Assembly (NCBI RefSeq): GCF_016592155.1
Contig: NZ_AP024237.1
Span: 3,224,001 to 3,288,000 of the forward strand
Reading direction: 5' to 3'
Length of the DNA stretch: 64,000 nt
Source of the DNA: Mycobacterium heckeshornense
GTDB taxonomy: Bacteria > Actinomycetota > Actinomycetes > Mycobacteriales > Mycobacteriaceae
Shown: positions 32,086 to 42,272 of the stretch, one piece after another
How the letters are laid out: each line of letters begins with the position of its first letter
Numbering within the stretch: position 1 is the stretch's first letter
The notes under the pieces: model-generated
Seen by the model: only the letters and a program-made list of their open reading frames with translations
The model's database searches: none
What the model was told of the DNA's origin: nothing
Made by a program: the position numbers and the translations under genes

Positions 32086-33432
32086 GTGTACGGTTCGCTC
32101 GTGACGGCAGCTGACTCCACCGCTTCCGGCTGGCGCGCCTGCGTGCTGGCCGCCTTTCGTCCGCGCACCAGCGCACCGAGCGCAGCGACGGTGCTCAGGT
32201 CGGCGTTGTGGCCGGTGGCCATCCTGGCGGTGATCCACCGCAGCGTCGTGGTCACCACCAACGGCAACATCACCGACGACTTCAAACCGGTTTACCGGGC
32301 CGTGCTCAACTTCCGGCACGGCTGGGACATTTACAACGAACACTTCGACTACGTCGACCCGCACTACCTGTATCCGCCCGGCGGCACCCTGCTGATGGCG
32401 CCGTTCGGGTACCTGTCGTTTACGCCGTCGCGCTATTTATTCATCTTGTGCAACACCCTGGCGATCCTCATCGCCTGGTATCTGTTGCTGCGGTTGTTCA
32501 ACTACACGCTGGCCTCGGTGGCTGCCCCCGCGCTGCTGCTGGCGATGTTTTGCACCGAGAGCGTGACCAACACGCTGGTGTTCACCAACATCAACGGCTG
32601 CGTGCTGCTGGCCGAGGTGCTGTTCTTCCGCTGGCTGCTCGACGGCAAGGTAAGCCACCAGTGGTGGGCCGGCATCGCGGTCGGGCTGACGCTGGTGACC
32701 AAACCCCTGTTGGCGCCGCTGGTGCTGCTGCCGCTGCTGAACCGCCAGTGGCGGGCGGTGGTCACCGCGGTCGTGGTGCCGCTGGTGCTGAACGCCGTGG
32801 CCTGGCCGCTGGTGAGCGATCCGCAGGACTTCGTCACCCGCACGGTGCCCTACATCCTGGGCGTGCGTGACTACTTCAACAGCTCGATCGAGGGCAACGG
32901 GGTCTACTTCGGCTTGCCGACGTGGCTGATCATGTTCCTGCGAATTGCGTTCACGCTGATCGCGATTGCGAGTCTGTGGCTGCTGTACCGCTACTACCGC
33001 GCGCGCGAGCCGCGGTTCTGGATGCTCACCTCGTCCGGGGTGCTGCTGCTGTGGTCGTGGCTGGTGTTGTCGCTGGCGCAGGGCTACTACTCGATGATGC
33101 TGTTCCCGTTCCTGATGACGGTGGTGCTGCCCAACTCGGTGATCCGCAACTGGCCGGCCTGGCTGGGGGTCTACGGGTTTATGACAATGGACCGCTGGCT
33201 GCTGTTCAACTGGATGGGCATCGGGCGGCCGCTGGAATACCTCAAGATCACCTACGGCTGGTCGCTGCTGCTGATCGTGGTGTTCTGCGTGCTGTACTTC
33301 CGCTACCTGGACGCCAGGGCTGAAAACCGGCTGGATTCCGGGATCGATCCGGCGTGGCTGAGGCCGGAGCCACCGCGCACCGCGGTGACCGCAAGCGCGG
33401 CGCAGCCGGGCGCGGCGGGTCACCGCGATTAG
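32086..33432 (+). CDS. aftC: Arabinofuranosyltransferase AftC
   Basis: The 448-residue protein starts at GTG 32086 (MYGSLVTAADS), as in M. tuberculosis AftC. It has about ten membrane segments of a GT-C (GT87) enzyme, with the acidic pair in TNGNITDDFKPVYRAVLNF near residue 65 and conserved YVDPHYLYPPGG. AftC adds alpha-1,3 branch points to arabinan of arabinogalactan and lipoarabinomannan, using decaprenyl-phosphoarabinose outside the membrane. The last 17 residues come from a 46-bp repeat and differ from the M. tuberculosis tail. Confidence 0.95.
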   Translation: MYGSLVTAADSTASGWRACVLAAFRPRTSAPSAATVLRSALWPVAILAVIHRSVVVTTNGNITDDFKPVYRAVLNFRHGWDIYNEHFDYVDPHYLYPPGGTLLMAPFGYLSFTPSRYLFILCNTLAILIAWYLLLRLFNYTLASVAAPALLLAMFCTESVTNTLVFTNINGCVLLAEVLFFRWLLDGKVSHQWWAGIAVGLTLVTKPLLAPLVLLPLLNRQWRAVVTAVVVPLVLNAVAWPLVSDPQDFVTRTVPYILGVRDYFNSSIEGNGVYFGLPTWLIMFLRIAFTLIAIASLWLLYRYYRAREPRFWMLTSSGVLLLWSWLVLSLAQGYYSMMLFPFLMTVVLPNSVIRNWPAWLGVYGFMTMDRWLLFNWMGIGRPLEYLKITYGWSLLLIVVFCVLYFRYLDARAENRLDSGIDPAWLRPEPPRTAVTASAAQPGAAGHRD

Positions 33433-33483
33433 CCCGCGTGACCGCAAGCGCGGCGCAGCCGGGCGCGGCGGGTCACCGCGATT
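33385..33483 (+). repeat. Tandem repeat, 46-bp copies with 53-bp period, at the aftC end
   Basis: Two identical 46-bp copies, 33385-33430 and 33438-33483, begin GTGACCGCAAG and end GGGTCACCGCGATT. Each copy has imperfect dyad symmetry (GGTGACC/GGTCACC, 10-bp arms in the first). The first copy codes for the AftC C-terminus, the second fills the gap before msrB. Size and place fit a mycobacterial interspersed repeat unit, which often varies in copy number. Confidence 0.8.
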
Positions 33484-33500
33484 GACGCTAGCGTGGACGC

Positions 33501-33932
33501 ATGACTTCGTCGCGTTCCAACTTGCCTGAGCCCAGGGTGCAACTGAGCGAGGACGAATGGCGCCAAAAGCTCACTCCCGAGGAGTTCGCGGTGCTGCGCC
33601 AGGCCGGCACCGAGCCCCCGTTCACCGGTGAATACACCGATACCAAGACCGAGGGCGTGTATCAGTGCCGGGCCTGTGGCGCCGAGTTGTTCCGCAGCAG
33701 CGAGAAGTTCGAATCCCATTGCGGTTGGCCGTCATTCTTCGATCCGGCGAACTCCGACGCGGTGATCCTGCGCCCCGACGACTCGCTTGGCATGCGTCGC
33801 ACCGAGGTGCTGTGCGCCAACTGTCACAGCCACCTGGGCCACGTGTTCAGCGGTGAGGGCTATCCGACGCCCACCGACCAGCGTTACTGCATCAACTCGA
33901 TCTGCCTGCGCCTGGTACCGACGGGCTCGTGA
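33501..33932 (+). CDS. msrB: Peptide methionine sulfoxide reductase B
   Basis: A 143-residue MsrB. It has two zinc-binding CxxC pairs (CRAC and CANC), the fold motif HCGWPSFF near residue 72, and the catalytic Cys in RYCINSICL near the C-terminus. It reduces methionine-R-sulfoxide in proteins with thioredoxin. ATG 33501 starts 17 bp after the second repeat copy. It matches Rv2674 in order and length. Confidence 0.95.
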   Translation: MTSSRSNLPEPRVQLSEDEWRQKLTPEEFAVLRQAGTEPPFTGEYTDTKTEGVYQCRACGAELFRSSEKFESHCGWPSFFDPANSDAVILRPDDSLGMRRTEVLCANCHSHLGHVFSGEGYPTPTDQRYCINSICLRLVPTGS

Positions 33933-33955
33933 ACACCATGCCTGTCTGGGCGGGC

Positions 33956-34488
33956 TTAATCCACCCGGGTGGCATGGCATTCCCAGAACGGCGCGTGCGC
34001 GCGGCCGTTGGTGAGCCACGGCTCGATGATGCGGAACCGTTCGGCCAACGGCTTGATTTGCTCGGCCATTTCGGGATTGCGCGCCAGCATCAGGTCGAAG
34101 GTCTCGCTGCTCAGAAGGTGTGGTAGAAGGCGCAGTCGACGACCGTGTCGAAGCGGTTCTCCAGTCCTTCCAGCTTGGTGGCGTCGGCCAGCTGGAAGTT
34201 CACCGACACGCCCGCTTGGCGCGCGTTCTCGCGAGCACGCTGCAACCCGGTCGGCGACGCGTCGATCCCGGTGGCCTGATAGCCCTTCGACGCGTAGTAG
34301 ATGGCATCGTGGCCGGGGCCGGTGCCCGGGTCGAGCACCTCGCCCTTGACCGCGCCCAGCGCCACCAGCTGCTGCACCACCGGTTGCGGGCCACCGATGT
34401 CCCACGCCGTGGCGGTCGGCAAGCCGTGCGAGCTTGGCCGATCGCGGTACATCTCCTCGAAGCGGCCCGGATCCGTCGACGCCGTCAC
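33956..34488 (-). pseudogene. Broken SAM-dependent methyltransferase, Rv2675c-like
   Basis: From GTG 34488 one frame codes 125 residues of a class I methyltransferase with motif VLDPGTGPGHDAIYYA, ending at DCAFYHTF and a stop at 34111. The C-terminal part of the family (LLSSETFDLML...PFWECHATRVD) continues in another frame to 33956. About 80 residues of the expected 250-residue protein are missing at the junction and the frame is lost, so this is a deletion with frameshift. The GTG start overlaps the chdC stop by GTGA, showing it once belonged to the heme operon. Confidence 0.82.
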
Positions 34489-35180
34489 GGCAGCGACGCC
34501 ACCAGCCGCTCGACCGGCACCCGCGGACCGGTGAAAAACGGTGTCTCGGCGCGGGTATGGCGCCGCGCTTCGGTGGCCCGCAGATCGCGCATCAGGTCGA
34601 CGATGCGGTGCAGCTCGGGCGATTCGAACGCCAGGATCCACTCGTAATCACCCAGCGCGAACGCCGGGACCGTGTTTGCGCGGACTTCCTTGTAGCCGCG
34701 GGCGGCCATCCCGTGTTCGGCGAGCATGCGGCGGCGCTCCTCCTCCGGTAACAGGTACCACTCGTAGGACCGCACGAACGGATAGACGCAGACGTAGGCG
34801 CCGGGCTCCTCGCCGGCCAGAAACGCCGGGATGTGGCTCTTGTTGAACTCCGCCGGGCGATGCAGCGCCACGCTGCTCCACACCGGAGTCGATGCCCGGC
34901 CCAGCGCCGTGGTGCGACGGAAATCCTCGTACGTGGCCTGCAGCGCTTCGACGCGCTCGGCGTGGGTCCAGATCATGAAGTCGGCATCAGCGCGCAGGCC
35001 GGCCACGTCGTAGAGGCCGCGCACCACCACGCCGCGCTCCTCCTGCTGCTTGAGGAAGGTGGCGGTTTCGTCGACAATTCCGTCGCGGTCGTCGCCGAGG
35101 GCGCCGGGCCGCACCGAGAACACCGAAAACATCAGGTAGCGGATGGTGGCGTTCAGCGCGTCGTAGTCCAGGCGGGCCAT
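34485..35180 (-). CDS. chdC: Coproheme decarboxylase (chlorite dismutase family)
   Basis: A 231-residue protein of the chlorite dismutase/HemQ family, last step of the coproporphyrin-dependent heme pathway: coproheme to heme b. Family parts are [44 protein letters not shown] with the reactive Tyr, and the heme-ligand His in [12 protein letters not shown]. The start is ATG 35180, 4 bp from the hemY stop; it is in one operon hemE-hemY-chdC with the broken methyltransferase. Confidence 0.93.
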   Translation of the reverse strand: MARLDYDALNATIRYLMFSVFSVRPGALGDDRDGIVDETATFLKQQEERGVVVRGLYDVAGLRADADFMIWTHAERVEALQATYEDFRRTTALGRASTPVWSSVALHRPAEFNKSHIPAFLAGEEPGAYVCVYPFVRSYEWYLLPEEERRRMLAEHGMAARGYKEVRANTVPAFALGDYEWILAFESPELHRIVDLMRDLRATEARRHTRAETPFFTGPRVPVERLVASLP

Positions 35181-35184
35181 GGTC

Positions 35185-36543
35185 CTATCGTGCCATGCGG
35201 GCGCCCAGCAGCTCCGACACCGCTCGCCGCGCAGCGGCGATGCAGGCCGGCACCCCGATGCCGTCGAGATAGTTTCCTGCCACCGCCAGCGCCGGCGGCA
35301 AACCGGCGCGAATTTCGGCGACGATATCGCCGTGGCCGGGGCCGTACTGCGGCATCGCGTCGACCCAGCGCCCAACCCGGACGTCGACCGGCTCGACCGT
35401 CACCCCGAACACCGTCGCCAAATCGGCCACGGCCCAGGCCAGCAGTTCGTCGTCGGCAGCGCGGCAGCCCGCGTCGTCATCGAACCGCCCGAACGAGAGC
35501 CGCACCAACTCGAGGTCGCCGCGGCGACCCCACTTCCGCGACGACAATGTAATCGCCTTGGCGTGCAACGCTTCCCCACTGGCTACCAGCACACCGGACT
35601 GCTCCGGGAACCCCGCATCGGGCGGCACCGCGAGCGCCACCACCACCGAGGACGCACTAGCGATTCGCCTGGCGGCCGCCGCGCTGCGCGGGGCAATCGC
35701 GGTGACGAGGCCGACCAGCCGCGGCGCCGGAACAGCCAGGATCACCGCGTCAGCCCGCCACCGACCGCCGGCGCCGTCGCGCAACGTCCACCCGGGCGTG
35801 GCGGGCTCGATCGACTCGACCGCAGCCGGCTCCCAGCGCAGGCCGCTGCGGCGGACCAGCTCGTCGACCAGCACCGTGTAGCCGCCATCGACGGCGCCGA
35901 ACACCGGCCCGCCGGTGCCGGCCGGCAACACCGCCCGAACCGCCTCGACCAGGCTCGCGGCGCCGCCGTCGAGCGCCGCGGCCAGCCCGGGGGCGGCCGA
36001 GCGCAGACCGATGCTGGCGGCCGAGCCCGCGTACACCCCGCCCAGCAGCGGATCCACCGATCGGGCCACCACCTGTTCGCCGAACCGGTCGGCCACCACC
36101 GCGGCCGTTGCCGGGTCGTCGCCGGGACGCCAGTCCAGCGGGCGGCCGGGTTCCGCGGCGATGCGCGCAACGGTCGCGTCGTCGACCAGCCCCGCCAACG
36201 ATGCCGGCGACGACGGGATTCCGGCGACGGTGTCTGACGGCAACGGGTGCAGCCGGCCTTGGCTGTAGATCAGTGGTCGCGCCCCGGTGGTGCCCAGTTG
36301 CCGATCCGAAATACCCAGCTCGGCCAGCAGTGCAGGCACTTCCGGGCGGCGCACGACGAACGCCTCGGCGCCCACGTCCATCGGCTGGCCACCCACCCGC
36401 TCGGTGCGCAACACCCCGCCGAGCCGGTCGGCCGGGTCGAACACCGTGATGGTGGCGTCGTCGCCGGCCAGCGCCCGCAGCCAGTACGCAGCCGTCAAAC
36501 CCGAAATCCCTCCCCCGACAATGCAATACAAGCGGGATGTCAT
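35185..36543 (-). CDS. hemY: Coproporphyrinogen/protoporphyrinogen oxidase
   Basis: A 452-residue FAD-dependent oxidase with the N-terminal Rossmann motif [29 protein letters not shown], and the C-terminal FAD-contact region [16 protein letters not shown]. In Actinobacteria it oxidises coproporphyrinogen III to coproporphyrin III. The start overlaps the hemE stop by ATGA (36540-36543). Matches Rv2677c (hemY) in place and length. Confidence 0.94.
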   Translation of the reverse strand: MTSRLYCIVGGGISGLTAAYWLRALAGDDATITVFDPADRLGGVLRTERVGGQPMDVGAEAFVVRRPEVPALLAELGISDRQLGTTGARPLIYSQGRLHPLPSDTVAGIPSSPASLAGLVDDATVARIAAEPGRPLDWRPGDDPATAAVVADRFGEQVVARSVDPLLGGVYAGSAASIGLRSAAPGLAAALDGGAASLVEAVRAVLPAGTGGPVFGAVDGGYTVLVDELVRRSGLRWEPAAVESIEPATPGWTLRDGAGGRWRADAVILAVPAPRLVGLVTAIAPRSAAAARRIASASSVVVALAVPPDAGFPEQSGVLVASGEALHAKAITLSSRKWGRRGDLELVRLSFGRFDDDAGCRAADDELLAWAVADLATVFGVTVEPVDVRVGRWVDAMPQYGPGHGDIVAEIRAGLPPALAVAGNYLDGIGVPACIAAARRAVSELLGARMAR

Positions 36544-37601
36544 AGCGAGTGCACCAACGACACCAGCTCGGTGAGGACGTCCGGGTCGGTTTCGGGCAGC
36601 ACCCCGTGCCCGAGGTTGAAAATGTGTCCGGCCGCGCCGGCGTCGACCGCGCGACGCCCGTCGTCAACCACGGCGCGCGCCGCGCGCTCCACCACCGGCC
36701 ACCCCGCCAGCAGCACCGCCGGGTCCAGGTTGCCCTGCAGCGCCGTGCCGGGTTGCACCCGGCCCGCCGCGTCGGTCAGCGACGTTCGCCAGTCGACGCC
36801 GACCACCGTCGCCGGTGCCGGTTTTAAGGCGGCCGACATCGCCCCCAGCAGCTCGGCGGTTCCCACCCCGAAGTGCGTCATCGGCACGCCGTAAGGCGCG
36901 AGCGTGCCGAACACCCGGGCACTGTGCGGCTGCACATAGGCGCGGTAGTCGGCCAGCGACAACGTGCCGGCCCACGAGTCGAACACCTGGATGGCGTCGA
37001 CCCCGGCGTCGAGCTGGAGCCGCAGAAACGCCACGGTCAGGTCGGCCAGCTTGCCCATCAGCGCGTGCCAGGCGTCCGGATCGGACAGCATCATCGCCTT
37101 GGTGCGGGCATGGTGGCGGCTCGGTCCGCCTTCGACCAGGTAGGACGCCAGCGTGAACGGCGCCCCGGCGAAACCGATCAACGGAACATCCCCGAGCGTG
37201 GCCACCAGCAGCGAAACAGCCTCCGCTACCGGCTGAACATGTTGCGGCTCAAGGGGTTTCATCGCTGCGACATCGGCGGCGGTGCGCACCGGCGTCGCGA
37301 TCACCGGTCCGACGTCGGTGACGATGTCCAGCTCGATGCCAGCACCGCGCAGCGGGACCACGATGTCGGAGAACAGGATCGCGGCGTCGACGCCATGACG
37401 CCGGATCGGCTGCAGGGTGATCTCGCAGATCAGTTCGGCGTCGAAGCAGGCCGCCAGCATGCTGTGCTTTTCGCGCAGTGCCCGGTATTCCGGCAGCGAG
37501 CGCCCGGCTTGCCGCATAAACCACACCGGGACCCGGTGCGGTTTGCGGCCGGCGGCAGCGGCCAGATACGGCGACTCGGGAAGGTCGCGGCGAACGGTCA
37601 T
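36540..37601 (-). CDS. hemE: Uroporphyrinogen decarboxylase
   Basis: A 353-residue HemE from ATG 37601 ([15 protein letters not shown]), matching the M. tuberculosis start; an upstream GTG at 37619 is less likely. Signature parts are [16 protein letters not shown] near residue 25 and [18 protein letters not shown] near residue 140, and the end [15 protein letters not shown]. It makes coproporphyrinogen III. First gene of the hemE-hemY-chdC operon, divergent from the membrane protein gene at 37734. Confidence 0.97.
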   Translation of the reverse strand: MTVRRDLPESPYLAAAAGRKPHRVPVWFMRQAGRSLPEYRALREKHSMLAACFDAELICEITLQPIRRHGVDAAILFSDIVVPLRGAGIELDIVTDVGPVIATPVRTAADVAAMKPLEPQHVQPVAEAVSLLVATLGDVPLIGFAGAPFTLASYLVEGGPSRHHARTKAMMLSDPDAWHALMGKLADLTVAFLRLQLDAGVDAIQVFDSWAGTLSLADYRAYVQPHSARVFGTLAPYGVPMTHFGVGTAELLGAMSAALKPAPATVVGVDWRTSLTDAAGRVQPGTALQGNLDPAVLLAGWPVVERAARAVVDDGRRAVDAGAAGHIFNLGHGVLPETDPDVLTELVSLVHSL

Positions 37602-37733
37602 CGCGCTCAATGCTGCCACGAACAGCGCCCTCGGCCACGCCGGTCGGCAGGTACGTGTGCGCGCCGCTGTTTTGGGGAATGCGGCCTACGGCGGACCTCA
37701 GGCACCGCCCCGATGCAGGAAGGGAAGCGGTTG

Positions 37734-38210
37734 ATGGTGCTGACGGAAAGAAGGACGGCCGGGGATGCGGTCGGCGAGGTCGAGTACTTCATCGACCGGG
37801 TGATGCGCAACATCGCCCACGGCCGCTTCGAACGGTCGTTGTCGGGATTGACGGCGTTCGCGGCGGCGGTGACGACGGCGGAGATCTACTTCGAGCATTA
37901 CCGGGCCAGTTTCGGCAACAAATGGATGTGGAGCCCGATCGCGGTGACCCCGCCGGTGGTGGTCGCCGGGGTGGCCGGCGTGTTCTCCAGGCGCTGGGCC
38001 AAGCGGTGGCTGCCGGTCACCGCCGCGGTCTACGCGGCCAATGGGCTGATGGGCCAGTATTTCCACGTGCGCGGGGTGTCGCGACGACCCGGTGGCTGGC
38101 GTTTGGCCAGCTACAACGTGCCGATGGGCCCGCCGATCGCCGCGCCCGGGCTGATGAGCATCGTGGGGGCGATGGGTTTGTTGGCCGCCGTCTTACGTCG
38201 TGAGAAGTAA
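37734..38210 (+). CDS. Membrane protein of the GMC dehydrogenase cluster
   Basis: A 158-residue protein from ATG 37734 behind AGGAAGGGAAG, with a soluble N-terminus and four hydrophobic segments at about residues 40-55, 68-84, 90-108 and 136-152. It overlaps or abuts the next gene by 10 bp if that starts at GTG 38200. It may anchor the dehydrogenase subunits to the membrane and pass electrons, but no heme motif is clear. No named family is recognised. Confidence 0.7.
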   Translation: MVLTERRTAGDAVGEVEYFIDRVMRNIAHGRFERSLSGLTAFAAAVTTAEIYFEHYRASFGNKWMWSPIAVTPPVVVAGVAGVFSRRWAKRWLPVTAAVYAANGLMGQYFHVRGVSRRPGGWRLASYNVPMGPPIAAPGLMSIVGAMGLLAAVLRREK

Positions 38211-38958
38211 CGGGCTTGCGATGCGCGACATCTCCAGCGGCCGTCACCTGCCGCAGCTGCGACCCGACGGCAAGCCGCTGCATCCGTCGTGGCTGCCGCG
38301 GCAGCGCCGCGGTGTGACACCGCAGATGATCGGGCGTTACCCCGACTATGACGTGTTGTCGAACATCGACAGCTGGGACGAGGCCACCAGGCGCGTGGTG
38401 TTGGCCCGGCTGGAAAAGCCGGGACCGTTGCGGTTCTTCGACACCTCGGAAGAGCCGACGCTGCGCGCCTTCTGCGACACCGCGCTGGCCCAGGATGCCG
38501 AACCGCGAATACCGGTGGCCGAGTTCGTCGACGCCAAGCTGGCCGACGGACAGCTCGACGGCTACCAGTACGCCGACATGCCCGACGACCGCGACACCTG
38601 GCGGCTGGTATTGGCCGGGCTCGATGAGGCGGCCCGCGATGCCGGCGCGGAATCGTTCGCGGCGGCCGACCCGCCCACCCGGGAATCGGTCCTCGGGCGG
38701 TTCTCCGACGGACAGCTCCGCGGCGGCAGCTGGGAAAAGCTCGACGTCAAGCGGGCCTGGTCGGTGGTGATGCGCATGGCGCTGTCGGCGTTCTACAGCC
38801 ATCCGTGGGCATGGAACGAGATCGGTTTCGGTGGGCCGGCATATCCACGCGGTTTCATGCGGCTCGGCGGTGTGGGCGTGCGCGAGCCCTACGAAAAGCC
38901 CGGCGCCACCGCCGAGGACCCGGTCACAGCCGTCGAACAGGAAAAACTCGATGGGTGA
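38200..38958 (+). CDS. Gluconate 2-dehydrogenase subunit 3-like protein
   Basis: Starts at GTG 38200 (overlapping the membrane gene) or ATG 38221 (MRDISSGRHLPQLRPDG). The 245-252-residue protein has the pattern of the small subunit of FAD-dependent gluconate 2-dehydrogenases: LRAFCDTALAQD, SAFYSHPWAWNEIGFGGPAYPRGF. It overlaps the GMC gene by 8 bp. The classical small subunit has a Tat signal; none is visible here, so the complex may be cytoplasmic-facing. Confidence 0.78.
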   Translation: MRSNGLAMRDISSGRHLPQLRPDGKPLHPSWLPRQRRGVTPQMIGRYPDYDVLSNIDSWDEATRRVVLARLEKPGPLRFFDTSEEPTLRAFCDTALAQDAEPRIPVAEFVDAKLADGQLDGYQYADMPDDRDTWRLVLAGLDEAARDAGAESFAAADPPTRESVLGRFSDGQLRGGSWEKLDVKRAWSVVMRMALSAFYSHPWAWNEIGFGGPAYPRGFMRLGGVGVREPYEKPGATAEDPVTAVEQEKLDG

Positions 38959-40645
38959 CTTCTGGCGCGGACTGCTCAAAGGCGCGCTCGGCCCGCCGGG
39001 CAACGACTCGCGGTTTTTGCTCGACGTGCATTCGCGTGATCTGCCCGGCGAGGCCACCATGCGCCGCTACCACGATGACGACGAGGTCGACCTGGTGGTG
39101 GTGGGCGCCGGCGCGGGAGGTTCGGTGCTGGCACAACGGCTGGCCCGCGCGGGGTGGCGAGTGGTGATCCTGGAAGCCGGCCCGTTCTGGCACCCCGATG
39201 AGGACTGGGTGTCCGACGAGGCCGGGTCGCACCGGCTGTATTGGACGCAGAAGCGGATCATCGGCGGCTCGGACCCTATCGAGTTGGGCAAGAACAACTC
39301 CGGTCGCGGTGTGGGCGGATCGATGATCCATTACGCCGGCTACACACCGCGCTTTCACCCCAGTGACTTCGAAACCTATAGCCGCGACCGGGTGGGCGCG
39401 GATTGGCCGATCAGCTACGCCGAGCTGCGCCCGCACTATGCGCGTCTCGAGCAGGAGCTGCCGGTGGCCGGCCAGGACTGGCCGTGGGGAGATCCGCACC
39501 GCTACCCGTTCTCGCCGCATCCGGTGTCAGGGGCGGCGCTCAAACTATGGGAAGGCGCGATCAAACTCGGCATCGAGATGCGGGTCGGTCCGGTCGGCAT
39601 TGTCAACGGCACGTTCGGCAACCGGCCGCACTGCGTCTACCGCGGCTACTGTCTGCAGGGCTGCAAGGTCAACGCCAAGGCCAGCCCGTTCGTCACCCAT
39701 CTACCCGACGCGCTGGCACACGGGGTCGAGATTCGGGCCAACTGCATGGCCGCTCGCATCGAACTGGATAAGCGCGGAAATGCCTGCGGCGTAGTATATT
39801 TCGACGAGCATTCCGATCATGAGAGATTACAGCGCACCAAAGTCGTTGCAGTGGCAGGTTATTCGATTGAAACACCGCGGCTGTTGCTCAACTCAACCAG
39901 CAGCCGGTTCCCCAACGGTTTATGCAACAACAACGATCAAGTTGGCCGCTACGTGATGGTGCAGGGCGCCACCCAAAGCGCGGGCCGCTGGCCCGACGAG
40001 CTCCGGATGTACAAGGCGCCGCCGCCCGAGGTGTCGTCGGAGCAGTTCTACGAAACCGATCCGGATCGCGGCTTCGCGCGGGGGTTCTCCATCCAAACCG
40101 TGTCACCGCTGCCGATCGCCTGGGCCGAACATGTGTTGGCCGCCGGGCATTGGGGGGCGGCGCTGCGCGAATACCTGCGCGACTACAACCACTGGGCCAC
40201 CATCGGCGTGCTCAACGAGCTGTTGCCGCTGCCCGACAACCGGGTCACGCTGGCCGACGAGACCGACCAGTATGGCCTGCCCGTCGCCCGGTTCGACTAC
40301 TCACTGTGCGACAACGACAAGGCCAACATGGCGTACTCCACCCAGGTGATCGCCAATATTCTGGATGCCGCCGGCGCCCAAGACGTGCTGACCATTCAGC
40401 GCTTCGCCCACCTCATCGGCGGCGCCCGGATGGGCAGCGACCCCGACACCAGCGTCGTCGACGCCAACCAGCGGGCCTGGGCAGTGCCCAACCTGTTCAT
40501 CGCCGACGGCTCGGTGTGCCCGACCCAGGGCAGCGCCAATCCGGCGCTGACCATCATGGCGCTGGCGTCGCGGCTGGCCGAGAGGCTCGTGCGCCGCGAC
40601 GTCACGGCCGATGCCGCGCTCAGCCGGGCATCCGGGTGTGCGTAA
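38951..40645 (+). CDS. GMC-family FAD oxidoreductase (gluconate 2-dehydrogenase-like large subunit)
   Basis: A 564-residue GMC enzyme from ATG 38951. The FAD motif is [17 protein letters not shown] near residue 50; [13 protein letters not shown] follows near 120; a cysteine-rich [11 protein letters not shown] near 230 resembles the large subunit of gluconate 2-dehydrogenases; and the end has [23 protein letters not shown]. It should oxidise an alcohol or sugar and pass electrons through the small subunit and a membrane partner; the substrate is unknown. As far as I recall this cluster is absent from M. tuberculosis between hemE and echA15. Confidence 0.88.
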   Translation: MGDFWRGLLKGALGPPGNDSRFLLDVHSRDLPGEATMRRYHDDDEVDLVVVGAGAGGSVLAQRLARAGWRVVILEAGPFWHPDEDWVSDEAGSHRLYWTQKRIIGGSDPIELGKNNSGRGVGGSMIHYAGYTPRFHPSDFETYSRDRVGADWPISYAELRPHYARLEQELPVAGQDWPWGDPHRYPFSPHPVSGAALKLWEGAIKLGIEMRVGPVGIVNGTFGNRPHCVYRGYCLQGCKVNAKASPFVTHLPDALAHGVEIRANCMAARIELDKRGNACGVVYFDEHSDHERLQRTKVVAVAGYSIETPRLLLNSTSSRFPNGLCNNNDQVGRYVMVQGATQSAGRWPDELRMYKAPPPEVSSEQFYETDPDRGFARGFSIQTVSPLPIAWAEHVLAAGHWGAALREYLRDYNHWATIGVLNELLPLPDNRVTLADETDQYGLPVARFDYSLCDNDKANMAYSTQVIANILDAAGAQDVLTIQRFAHLIGGARMGSDPDTSVVDANQRAWAVPNLFIADGSVCPTQGSANPALTIMALASRLAERLVRRDVTADAALSRASGCA

Positions 40646-40655
40646 CCTCGTCGGC

Positions 40656-41489
40656 ATGCCAGTCACACAACCGCCAGTCAGGTACGACGAGTTTCCCAGT
40701 CTCCGAATTGAACCGGGCACCGACGGGGTATTGCACGTGATCCTCGATTCGCCCGGCCTCAATTCGGTGGGCCCGCAGATGCACCGGGACCTCGCCGACA
40801 TCTGGCCGGCGATCGAGCGTGATCCCGAGGTGCGCGCGGTCCTGGTGCGCGGCGAAGGCAAAGCGTTTTCCTCCGGAGGCAGCTTCGATCTGATCGAGGA
40901 AACCATGGGGGACTTCGCCGACCGGATCCGCATCATGCGCGAAGCCCGCGACCTGGTGCTCAACATGGTCAACTTCGACAAGCCGGTAGTTTCGGCGATC
41001 CGCGGCCCGGCGGTTGGCGCCGGCCTGGTCGTGGCCTTGCTGGCCGACATTTCGGTGGCCGGGCGCGGCGCCAAGATCATCGACGGGCACACCAAGCTGG
41101 GGGTCGCGGCCGGTGACCACGCCGCGATCTGCTGGCCGCTGCTGGTCGGCATGGCCAAAGCCAAGTACTACCTGCTCACCTGCCAGCCGCTCACCGGTGA
41201 GGAGGCCGAGCGCATCGGGCTGGTGTCGACCTGTGTCGACGACGAGGACGTGCTCGCCACCGCGACCCGCATCGCCGAGGATCTGGCGCGGGGTGCGCAA
41301 ACGGCGATCCAGTGGACCAAACACAGCCTCAACCACTGGTACCGGATGTTCGCGCCGGCCTTCGAAACGGCCTTGGGCCTGGAATTCATCGGGTTCAGCG
41401 GCCCCGACGTCGCCGAGGGACTGGCCGCCAACCGGGAGAAACGTGCGCCGCGCTTCACCGCCGACCCCCAGGTCAAGCGCGTGCAGTAG
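40656..41489 (+). CDS. echA15: Enoyl-CoA hydratase/isomerase family protein EchA15
   Basis: A 277-residue crotonase-fold protein from ATG 40656. It has the oxyanion region [10 protein letters not shown] near residue 70 and [20 protein letters not shown] near residue 115. The usual catalytic Glu of hydratases is not obvious at [12 protein letters not shown], so it may be an isomerase or hydrolase-type member. Matches Rv2679 in position. Confidence 0.9.
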   Translation: MPVTQPPVRYDEFPSLRIEPGTDGVLHVILDSPGLNSVGPQMHRDLADIWPAIERDPEVRAVLVRGEGKAFSSGGSFDLIEETMGDFADRIRIMREARDLVLNMVNFDKPVVSAIRGPAVGAGLVVALLADISVAGRGAKIIDGHTKLGVAAGDHAAICWPLLVGMAKAKYYLLTCQPLTGEEAERIGLVSTCVDDEDVLATATRIAEDLARGAQTAIQWTKHSLNHWYRMFAPAFETALGLEFIGFSGPDVAEGLAANREKRAPRFTADPQVKRVQ

Positions 41490-41689
41490 GGCCCGCCGGG
41501 GCTGGCTGTGCTCGCCGTGGCCGACGCCGGGCCGAAACGGCGCGCCTGCCCACACGTGTCGGCGCATGGGTCTAGCGTCAAAGGATGTGAGCCGCCCCGG
41601 CGACGACGCGCGGCGTAGTGACACCGCGACGCGGCGCCCGGGGCCCTGTCGGCGACAATGCAGAGCGCAGCGATGAGGAGGAGCGGCGT

Positions 41690-42271
41690 TTGAGCCCAGC
41701 CGAACCGGCCGTGTTCCGTGAGGCGGTGGCCGCGATGAACGCCGCCAGCGTCCGCGCGGAAATCGAGCTCGGCCCCATCCGTCCGCCGCAGCGCCTGGCG
41801 CCCTACAGCTATGCGCTGGGCGCCGAGGTCAAGCATCCCGAGCTCGACGTCATCCCGGAACGATCCGAGGGGGACGCCTTCGGGCGGTTGATCCTGCTCT
41901 ACGACCCGGACGGATCCGAGGCGTGGGACGGCACCATGCGGCTGGTCGCCTACATCCAGGCCGATTTGGATCCCAGCGAGGCGGTCGACCCGCTGCTACC
42001 GGAAGTGGCGTGGAGTTGGCTGGTCGAGGCGCTGGAGACCCGCGCCGACCACGTCCTTGCGCTCGGCGGGACGGTCACCGCCACCACGTCGGTGCGCTAC
42101 GGTGACATCTCCGGACCGCCCCGGGCCCACCAGCTGGAGCTGCGGGCGTCGTGGACGGCGGCCTCCCCCGAGATCGGCACCCACGTGGAGGCGTTCTGTG
42201 AGGTGCTCGAGCACGCCGCGGGACTTCCGCCGGTGGGGGTGACCGACCTGGGTTCGCGGTCTCGCGCCTGA
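41690..42271 (+). CDS. DUF3000 family protein, Rv2680-like
   Basis: About 193 residues from TTG 41690 (MSPAEPAVFREAV), chosen because a strong GAGGAGGAG site lies six bases before it; GTG 41618 would add 24 unstructured residues. The conserved part includes LAPYSYALGAEVKHPELDV, LILLYDPDGSEAWDGTMRLVAYI (outline) and HVEAFCEVLEHAAGLPPVGV. DUF3000 is restricted to Actinobacteria and has no assigned function. It ends 1 bp before the RNase D start, so the two are co-expressed. Confidence 0.88.
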   Translation: MSPAEPAVFREAVAAMNAASVRAEIELGPIRPPQRLAPYSYALGAEVKHPELDVIPERSEGDAFGRLILLYDPDGSEAWDGTMRLVAYIQADLDPSEAVDPLLPEVAWSWLVEALETRADHVLALGGTVTATTSVRYGDISGPPRAHQLELRASWTAASPEIGTHVEAFCEVLEHAAGLPPVGVTDLGSRSRA

Positions 42272-42272
42272 C

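Noticed and set aside
31198..33432. Long frame joining the 3' part of Rv2672-like gene region to aftC
   Set aside because: The upstream part is an Arg/Gly-rich shadow of the hydrolase gene; AftC homology begins at GTG 32086.
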